Origin: an uncultured Oscillospiraceae bacterium
GTDB taxonomy: Bacteria > Bacillota > Clostridia > Oscillospirales > Oscillospiraceae
Length of the DNA: 10,195 nt
Assembly (NCBI GenBank): GCA_947630345.1
Contig: CANRHF010000064.1
Coordinates: 1-10,195 of the forward strand
Reading direction: 5' to 3'
Position 1 is the first letter of the stretch. Every line of letters starts with the position of its first letter. Made by a program: the position numbers and the translations under genes. Below the pieces are notes generated by a model. That model did no database searches and had not been told where the DNA came from. It saw only the letters and a program-made list of their open reading frames with translations. Positions 5,791 to 10,195 of this stretch are shown one piece after another.

Positions 5791-6021
5791 ATGAAAAAAA
5801 CCATCTGCAAGCGGGAGTATGACACCGAATCCGCCACCCTGATCAAAAAACATACCCAGGGTTACTTCGGCGACCCTGCCGGTTACGAGGAGTCTCTCTA
5901 CCAGACCCCTGGCGGTCTCTACTTCCTCTACCTCCGGGGCGGCCCCGCCTCCCCCTATCCTGTGGAGGATATCCAGCGCCTGGCAAAAGCGAAGGTCGGC
6001 GCCTGGCTGGAGCAGCCCTGA
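5791..6021 (+). CDS. Small conserved hypothetical protein, 76 residues
   Basis: Function unknown. The start ATG at 5791 has a strong AAAGGAGG 8 nt upstream and a consensus promoter before it. A clear terminator follows the TGA, so this is a real single-gene unit. The protein is soluble with no signal or membrane segment. Its N-terminal part (MKKTICKREYDTESATLIKK, then GYEESLYQTPGGLYFLYLRGG) resembles a widespread family of small Firmicute proteins that begin MKKxINGKxYDTETA and carry a LYxTKKGxxFLYGEGG core. Those are often found on plasmids, prophages or conjugative elements. Here the family's later serine/tyrosine region is cut short and the C-terminus is VEDIQRLAKAKVGAWLEQP. The family resemblance is from memory and unverified. 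Nothing nearby suggests a mobile element. Regulation by the palindrome in its promoter is likely. Confidence 0.8.
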   Translation: MKKTICKREYDTESATLIKKHTQGYFGDPAGYEESLYQTPGGLYFLYLRGGPASPYPVEDIQRLAKAKVGAWLEQP

Positions 6022-6025
6022 ATGG

Positions 6026-6052
6026 TCCCCCCATTTTTTGGGGGGATTTTTT
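6026..6052 (+). terminator. Intrinsic terminator of the 76-residue protein gene
   Basis: Stem TCCCCCCA (6026-6033) with TGGGGGGA (6039-6046) around a TTTTT loop, followed by six Ts (6047-6052). It begins 5 nt after the stop codon and ends 8 nt before the -35 of the zinc operon promoter, so it insulates the two units. Confidence 0.9.
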
Positions 6053-6059
6053 CTGCCAC

Positions 6060-6089
6060 TTGACAGTTATGGTATATTGAATATAGAAT
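6060..6089 (+). promoter_or_regulatory. Promoter and possible metal-regulator operator of the zinc transport operon
   Basis: Consensus TTGACA at 6060-6065 with TAGAAT at 6084-6089 (18-bp spacer), or TATAGA at 6082-6087 (16-bp). The spacer holds a perfect 6-1-6 inverted repeat, TATATT-G-AATATA (6073-6085), ending at the -10. A dyad there would suit a metal-responsive repressor, but it does not match the Fur/Zur or AdcR consensus that I know. Confidence 0.7.
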
Positions 6090-6112
6090 TATCTAGTTTT
6101 TGGGGGATTCTT

Positions 6113-6943
6113 ATGAAAAAAATCGCCCTATTTTTGATTCTTGCCATGCTTTTGTCTGGCTGCCAGGCGGCTCCGGCGGCCCAAGTGGCCGCAACCACCC
6201 TGCCGGTATATGAGTTTACATCCCGGCTGTGCCAGGGCGCCGGTATCACCGTGGCCCGGCTGGTCACGGAGCCGGTTTCCTGCCTGCACGACTATTCCCT
6301 GGGCGTGGCCCAGCTGCGGACCCTGGAGGGGGCGGAGCTGGTGGTGATCTCCGGGGCAGGACTGGAGGATTTTCTGCCCCTGGAGGCGGCGGATAAAGTG
6401 CTGGACGCCTCACGGGGCATCGAGCTTCTGCCAGGACCGGATGGGGAACCGGACCCTCATATCTGGCTCTCCCCTGCCTGCGCCCGGCAGATGGCCCAAA
6501 ATATCTGCGACGGCCTGTGCGCCCGGTATCCCGCCTGGGAGTCAGTCTTCCGGGACAATCTGGCCTCCTTGCTCTCCGATTTGACCGTGCTGGAGGACTA
6601 TGGCCGGGAGGCCCTGGCGCCGCTGGCGCAAAAAGGGCTCCTCCCCTTCCACGACGGCTTTTCCTATTTTGCCCGGGATTTTGGCCTGAACGTGCTGGCC
6701 TCCATCGAGGAGGAATCCGGCAGCGAGGCCCCGGCGGCGCTGCTGATCCAGCTGTCGGGCATTGTGGAGGCGGAAAACCTTCCAGCGATCTTCGTAGAAA
6801 TGAACGGCAGCGACGCGGCGGCGGGGATCATTTCCCGGGAAACGGGCGTACCTATTTTTTCCCTGGACATGGCCATGGCCGGGGACAGCTACTTTGACGC
6901 CCTATACCGCGACATCGACACCATTCGGGAGGCATACACATGA
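6113..6943 (+). CDS. znuA: Zinc/manganese-type ABC transporter substrate-binding lipoprotein
   Basis: A 276-residue extracellular lipoprotein that captures a divalent metal, most likely Zn2+, and passes it to the permease encoded downstream. The start ATG at 6113 has GGGGGA 6 nt upstream. The signal peptide ends in the lipobox LLSGC, with Cys17 as the lipidated residue. The mature part fits the TroA/ZnuA (cluster A-I) fold. Candidate metal ligands at the family positions are His59 (in LHDYSL), His116 (DPHIWLSP), His180 (PFHDGF) and Asp252 (SLDMA). The charged His-rich loop of many ZnuA proteins is absent, and the protein is slightly shorter than the usual ~300 residues. Three His plus an acidic residue occur in both Zn and Mn binders, so the metal is not certain. 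The stop overlaps the ATPase start as ATGA. Confidence 0.9.
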   Translation: MKKIALFLILAMLLSGCQAAPAAQVAATTLPVYEFTSRLCQGAGITVARLVTEPVSCLHDYSLGVAQLRTLEGAELVVISGAGLEDFLPLEAADKVLDASRGIELLPGPDGEPDPHIWLSPACARQMAQNICDGLCARYPAWESVFRDNLASLLSDLTVLEDYGREALAPLAQKGLLPFHDGFSYFARDFGLNVLASIEEESGSEAPAALLIQLSGIVEAENLPAIFVEMNGSDAAAGIISRETGVPIFSLDMAMAGDSYFDALYRDIDTIREAYT

Positions 6944-7695
6944 TCACCGGACCCCACCACGGCAGCTGCGGCGATTCCTGCTGCCTGAAGCTGCAAAATG
7001 TCAGCGTGACCATCGGCACGGACCGTATTCTGGAGGAGGTAAACCTCCACGTCCACTGCGGCCAGCTGCTGGCCCTGATCGGTCCCAACGGAGCGGGCAA
7101 AAGCACCGTCCTCAAGGCCATTCTGGGCCAGCGGGCATATTCCGGGGTCATACAGTTCTCCGTCCCCGGCCAGCGGCACCGTCATCCGCCCCGGATCGGC
7201 TATGTGCCCCAGAGCCCGGCCTTTGATCCAGGGGACCCGGTCAGCGTGGAGGACCTGTTCGCCTGCTGCATGAGCCGCCGGCCCGCCTTTCTGGGCCTTT
7301 CCCGGGAAATGCGGGAGACCGTGGAGCGGAGCCTGGCCCGGGTCCACGGGGAAGAGCTGGTGAAAAAGCGGGTGGGGTCCCTCTCCGGCGGGGAGCTGCA
7401 GCGGGTGCTGCTGGCTCTGGCGCTGGAGCCGGTACCCAATATCCTGATTCTGGACGAGCCGCTGTCCGGCGTGGACGTGGAGGGCATGGCCACTCTGATG
7501 GACATGCTGGACGAGCTGCGGCGAACCTATGACCTGTCCATTTTGATGACCACCCACGACTTTTCCCTCCTGCCCCGATATGCCGACCAGGTGGTGCTCA
7601 TCGACCACCGGGTGCTGTGCCAGGGAACAGCGGAGGAGGTTTTGAGCAGCCCGGAATTTGCCCGGGTGTTCCACCGAAAGGGGGCGGCGGAATGA
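6940..7695 (+). CDS. znuC: Metal ABC transporter ATP-binding protein with Cys/His-rich N-terminus
   Basis: A 251-residue cytoplasmic ATPase that powers metal import. All ABC elements are present: Walker A GPNGAGKST (48-56), Q loop YVPQSP (~88-93), signature LSGGELQRV (148-156), Walker B ILILDEP (168-174), D loop SGVD and switch His206 in TTHDF. The ATG at 6940 overlaps the lipoprotein stop, with GGGAGG about 7 nt upstream. The protein opens with a short extension carrying His6, His7, Cys10, Cys14 and Cys15 before the usual first strand LKLQNVSV, a potential metal site not part of the core ABC fold. The C-terminus lacks the extra regulatory domain of larger ATPases. The stop overlaps the permease start by 4 nt. 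Mn/Fe import is the main alternative to zinc. Confidence 0.93.
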   Translation: MITGPHHGSCGDSCCLKLQNVSVTIGTDRILEEVNLHVHCGQLLALIGPNGAGKSTVLKAILGQRAYSGVIQFSVPGQRHRHPPRIGYVPQSPAFDPGDPVSVEDLFACCMSRRPAFLGLSREMRETVERSLARVHGEELVKKRVGSLSGGELQRVLLALALEPVPNILILDEPLSGVDVEGMATLMDMLDELRRTYDLSILMTTHDFSLLPRYADQVVLIDHRVLCQGTAEEVLSSPEFARVFHRKGAAE

Positions 7696-8531
7696 GTCTC
7701 TGGTATGCCCTGCTGGACGCCCAGCCCTGGGAGATGCTCCACTGGGACTTCATGAAAAACGCCTTTCTGGCGGTGCTGCTTATGGCGCCCCTGTTCGGCC
7801 TGACCTCCACCATGATCGTCACCGGCCGGATGAGCTTCTTTTCCGACGCCCTGGGCCACGCCGCCTTTACCGGCATCGCCATCGGGGCCATTTGCGGCCT
7901 GTCCAGCCCCACCTGGGCGGCAGTACTCTTCGCCTTGGGGTTCTCGGTGCTGTTTTCCTTTGTTCGGAGCCGGAGCCATCAGACCGCCGACACCCTCATC
8001 GGTGTGTTTTCCAGCACCGCCGTGGCCCTGGGCATCTTCATCGCCACCGCCGGCGGCGGCAGCTTTACCAAGTACAACAAGTATCTGATCGGGGACATTC
8101 TCTCCGTCACCCCCGGTGAGATCGGGATGCTGGCGCTGGTGCTGCTGGCGGTGGTTGTCTTTTGGGTGCTGATGGGCAATCGGCTGACCCTGGCCGCTGT
8201 CCATCCCCAGCTGGCCTCCTCCCGGGGGGTGCCGGTGGAACTGGTCCAGGGTGCCTTTACCGCCGCCGTGGCGGTAGTGGTGACCCTGGCCATCTCCTGG
8301 GTGGGATTGCTGATCCTCAATTCTCTACTGGTGCTGCCTGCCGCCGCGGCCAGGAATGTGTCCCGGAATCTCAAGCAGTACCATGGTTTTTCCGTCCTTT
8401 TCGCCCTTGCGGCGGGGATCGGGGGGCTGACGGCGTCCTATTACTTAGGCGCTTCGGCGGGGGCCTCCATATCGCTGACCCTGGCCGTCATTTTCGCCGT
8501 GAGCCTGTGTTTTCGGAAAGCGAGGGCATGA
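7692..8531 (+). CDS. znuB: Metal ABC transporter permease
   Basis: A 279-residue inner-membrane channel protein of the ABC-3 (ZnuB/TroC/AdcB) family with about eight hydrophobic segments. Family landmarks are the first helix after MKNAFLAVLLMAPLFGL, the coupling motif MSFFSDALGHAAFTGIAIG (~47-65), KYLIGDIL in the middle, and a late LLVLPAAAARN helix start. The start ATG at 7692 overlaps the ATPase stop as ATGA; longer in-frame upstream starts lie inside the ATPase gene and would add a non-membrane tail, so they are rejected. The protein presumably acts as a homodimer with two ZnuC subunits and receives metal from the lipoprotein. The stop overlaps the trmO start. Confidence 0.93.
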   Translation: MSLWYALLDAQPWEMLHWDFMKNAFLAVLLMAPLFGLTSTMIVTGRMSFFSDALGHAAFTGIAIGAICGLSSPTWAAVLFALGFSVLFSFVRSRSHQTADTLIGVFSSTAVALGIFIATAGGGSFTKYNKYLIGDILSVTPGEIGMLALVLLAVVVFWVLMGNRLTLAAVHPQLASSRGVPVELVQGAFTAAVAVVVTLAISWVGLLILNSLLVLPAAAARNVSRNLKQYHGFSVLFALAAGIGGLTASYYLGASAGASISLTLAVIFAVSLCFRKARA

Positions 8532-9208
8532 TGGAACTGCAAGTGATCGCCCATATGCGCTGCGACTTTTCCGCGAAATTCGGCATTCCCCGCCAGAGCG
8601 GGCTGGTGGAGGAGGCGGAAGGTCTGGTGGTCTTCACCCCCGAATACCGCAACCCCGACGCCCTGCGGGGCATCGAGGGGTACTCCCATCTGTGGCTGAT
8701 CTGGCAGTTTTCCCAGGCGGTCCGGCCCGGCTGGTCCCCCACGGTGCGGCCGCCCCGGCTGGGGGGCAATACCAGGATGGGGGTCTTCGCCACCCGGTCC
8801 CCCTTCCGGCCCAATTTCCTGGGCCTGTCCAGCGTCCGACTGCTGGGGGTGGAGAAGCGGCCGGAAGATGGAACGGTCCTCCGGATTGCGGGAGCCGATC
8901 TGATGGACGGGACGCCCATTTTTGACATCAAGCCCTACCTTCCCTATACCGACAGCCACCCCGACGCCGTGGGGGGCTTCACCGATCAGGCGGCGGGGTA
9001 TTTACTCCAGGTGGATTTTCCCCCCGCCCTCCTGGAAAAGGTCCCGGAAAAGAAACGCTCGGCCCTGCGCGCGCTTCTGTCCCACGACCCCAGGCCAGCC
9101 TATCAGGACGCGCCGGAGCGGGTCTACGGCCTGGAATATGCCGGGCAAAACGTGCGCTTCACCGTGCGGGACGGAACGCTCACGGTGCTGTCCGTGGAGG
9201 CGGTATAA
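8528..9208 (+). CDS. trmO: tRNA (N6-threonylcarbamoyladenosine-37) N6-methyltransferase TrmO
   Basis: A 226-residue SAM-dependent enzyme (TsaA/YaeB family) that methylates t6A at position 37 of threonine tRNAs reading ACY codons. Recognised from the N-terminal LQVIAHMRCDFSAKFGIPRQ, then IEGYSHLWLIWQF, GVFATRSPFRPNFLGLSSV (the most conserved block, PFRPN at 92-96), and ADLMDGTPIFDIKPYLPYTD. The C-terminal ~80 residues include YGLEYAGQNVRFTV, also usual for the family. Length is near that of the E. coli protein. Two adjacent ATGs are possible: 8528 overlaps the permease stop as ATGA and follows the operon's habit; 8531 gives MELQVIAH with better spacing from GAGGG. It is the last gene of the zinc operon, followed by a hairpin 46 nt downstream. 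No functional link to zinc uptake is known to me. Confidence 0.93.
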   Translation: MMELQVIAHMRCDFSAKFGIPRQSGLVEEAEGLVVFTPEYRNPDALRGIEGYSHLWLIWQFSQAVRPGWSPTVRPPRLGGNTRMGVFATRSPFRPNFLGLSSVRLLGVEKRPEDGTVLRIAGADLMDGTPIFDIKPYLPYTDSHPDAVGGFTDQAAGYLLQVDFPPALLEKVPEKKRSALRALLSHDPRPAYQDAPERVYGLEYAGQNVRFTVRDGTLTVLSVEAV

Positions 9209-9254
9209 ATGGAGCCGCAGCCCTGGCGCGGTGATTTTAAGGAAAAGTGATAAA

Positions 9255-9284
9255 CCGGCGCGGGAGATCCCGCGCCGGAATTTT
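9255..9284. terminator. Two-way intrinsic terminator between trmO and the phosphotransferase gene
   Basis: Stem CCGGCGCGGG (9255-9264) with CCCGCGCCGG (9269-9278) around an AGAT loop, then AATTTTAT on the + strand. It follows trmO by 46 nt and lies immediately after the stop codon (9283-9285) of the convergent - strand gene. The - strand T tract (GGTTTATC) is short, so rightward termination is likely stronger. Confidence 0.85.
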
Positions 9285-10195
9285 ATATGCTCAGATCCTC
9301 CCGGAAAATCTCCCGTCCTGCCGCCAGAGGGCGGAAGACGTGGCGGCAGGATTCCTCCAGCCCTTCTGCAAAGGCCGGTTCCCGCCACCGGCTCTCCAAA
9401 TACAGCGCCAGGTTGATCAGCACCCGGAGGCAGCAGCACCGGTCCAGCATGGGTCGGTCGACTTGGCCCCCGCCGGCGGTAAATCCCGCCGCCAGGGCCT
9501 GCCGCAGCTCTGTCTTGGTGGTCAGGCCCATCAGCCCCGCCAGATCCAGCATGGGATGCCCCCAGCCGGACAGGGAAAAATCGATGGCCGCCGGGCCCTG
9601 CTCCGTCAAAAGGAGATTCCCCGGGCTCAGGTCGGCGTGAATGGTGGTCCCCTCACCGCCGGTCAGGCCTTCGGCTACTGCCTCGCAGGCCGCTTCCAGC
9701 TGGGACAGGCGCCGCCGGTCCAGACATCCGGCCCGGTACATCCGGGAAAAGTCCGCTCGGAGCCGGCTACAGAGTGCCCGGTCATAGCGCAGGGTTTCTG
9801 CGCCCTGAAAATCCGCAGCCGCACGGTGCAGCTCCGCCACCATGGCGCCCAGCCGGAGGCAGAGGGCCTCCGTCAGTTTTTCGGGCGCCAGGGGTTCCCC
9901 CGGCAGCCAGGTCAGCACGGTGGCAACGGTCCCGTCGGGCAGTAGGGTCACGTCCCGGCCCTCCAGGTCCGGCAGGGGCCGCTGGACCGTCAGGCCCTTT
10001 TTGTCCAAATGCCGCAGCAGCGCCACCTCTGTTTTTCGCAGGGCCAGGGGGTCGGTTCCAGAGAGCAGCGGCTCCATATGGATTCCGGCGGCGGGGCGGT
10101 GGATCCGCAGCAGATAGGCCTCCCCCACCCGCACCGTCAGGTTTTCATTGTGGCGCAGAATTTTCCAGGGCTGCCGCTCCAGACCGTAGCGTTCC
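9283..10195 (-). CDS. APH/choline-kinase-fold phosphotransferase (N-terminus outside window)
   Basis: A small-molecule kinase of the aminoglycoside phosphotransferase / homoserine-choline kinase superfamily; the true substrate is unknown. The frame is open to the window's right edge, where it reads GLERQPWKILRHNENLTVRV before AYLLRIHRP. The gene therefore continues beyond base 10195, and the in-frame GTG at 10134 is an internal Val. At least 303 residues are visible. The catalytic loop is IHADLSPGNLLL (His-x-Asp...Asn), followed by the metal-binding AIDFSLSGWGHPMLDLA, which places Asp where the DFG equivalent sits. EVALLRHL and VLTWLPGEPL match the helix and hinge regions. Standalone chromosomal members of this type in Clostridia are usually metabolic or spore-related kinases rather than resistance genes, so an antibiotic-resistance role is not supported. 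It converges on trmO. Confidence 0.87.
   Translation of the reverse strand, partial: ERYGLERQPWKILRHNENLTVRVGEAYLLRIHRPAAGIHMEPLLSGTDPLALRKTEVALLRHLDKKGLTVQRPLPDLEGRDVTLLPDGTVATVLTWLPGEPLAPEKLTEALCLRLGAMVAELHRAAADFQGAETLRYDRALCSRLRADFSRMYRAGCLDRRRLSQLEAACEAVAEGLTGGEGTTIHADLSPGNLLLTEQGPAAIDFSLSGWGHPMLDLAGLMGLTTKTELRQALAAGFTAGGGQVDRPMLDRCCCLRVLINLALYLESRWREPAFAEGLEESCRHVFRPLAAGREIFREDLSI

Noticed and set aside
9247..9945. + strand open frame of 232 codons opposite the phosphotransferase gene.
   Set aside because: It begins inside the trmO terminator hairpin region, lacks a ribosome site and shows no protein family features.
9283..10195. Possibility that the APH-fold protein is an aminoglycoside resistance enzyme.
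   Set aside because: The superfamily also includes many metabolic kinases. Nothing mobile or resistance-related is nearby and no motif specific to a known resistance subclass was recognised.

Overview
The window looks like a chromosomal segment of a GC-rich member of the Clostridia, probably an Oscillospiraceae-type gut anaerobe of the Flavonifractor/Lawsonibacter kind. This lineage call is inference. It rests on high GC content with strong GGAGG ribosome sites, a zinc uptake operon of low-GC Gram-positive type, a VanR/VanS-like two-component pair, and a VTC-domain / DUF4956 / Cthe_2159-type cluster that is common in that group. No phage genes, insertion sequences, CRISPR arrays, rRNAs or tRNAs were seen, and no gene-free stretch exceeds 300 bases.

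Layout, left to right. (1) The 3' end of dapA (lysine/diaminopimelate synthesis) runs rightward into a two-way terminator at 329-364. (2) A leftward block at 3524-363 encodes a VTC-fold polyphosphate-polymerase-like protein, a DUF4956 membrane protein, and a surface beta-helix protein of the Cthe_2159 family. The genes are 11-18 nt apart. (3) A second leftward block at about 5547-3644 encodes an OmpR-type response regulator and its membrane histidine kinase, with stop and start overlapping by 4 nt. A strong two-way hairpin at 3611-3635 separates it from block 2. (4) An AT-rich divergent region at 5548-5790 holds promoters for both directions, including an 18-bp perfect palindrome in the rightward promoter. 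It is followed by a 76-residue protein with its own terminator. (5) A rightward operon at 6113-9208 encodes a zinc/manganese-type ABC transporter (lipoprotein, ATPase, permease) and the tRNA methyltransferase TrmO, with all junctions overlapping by 4 nt. (6) Convergent to it, running in from the right edge, is a phosphotransferase of the APH/choline-kinase fold, cut by the window end.

How they may work together. The two-component pair lies directly upstream of, and on the same strand as, the VTC/DUF4956/beta-helix block, so it is the natural candidate regulator of that block. The block combines a nucleotide-dependent polymerase fold, a membrane protein whose core resembles MgtC-type proteins, and an exported polysaccharide-binding-type protein. 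Together these suggest an envelope- or phosphate-related system of unknown function, and it is the most interesting part of the window. The rest (dapA, zinc uptake, trmO) is ordinary housekeeping, apart from an unusual Cys/His-rich tip on the zinc transporter ATPase.
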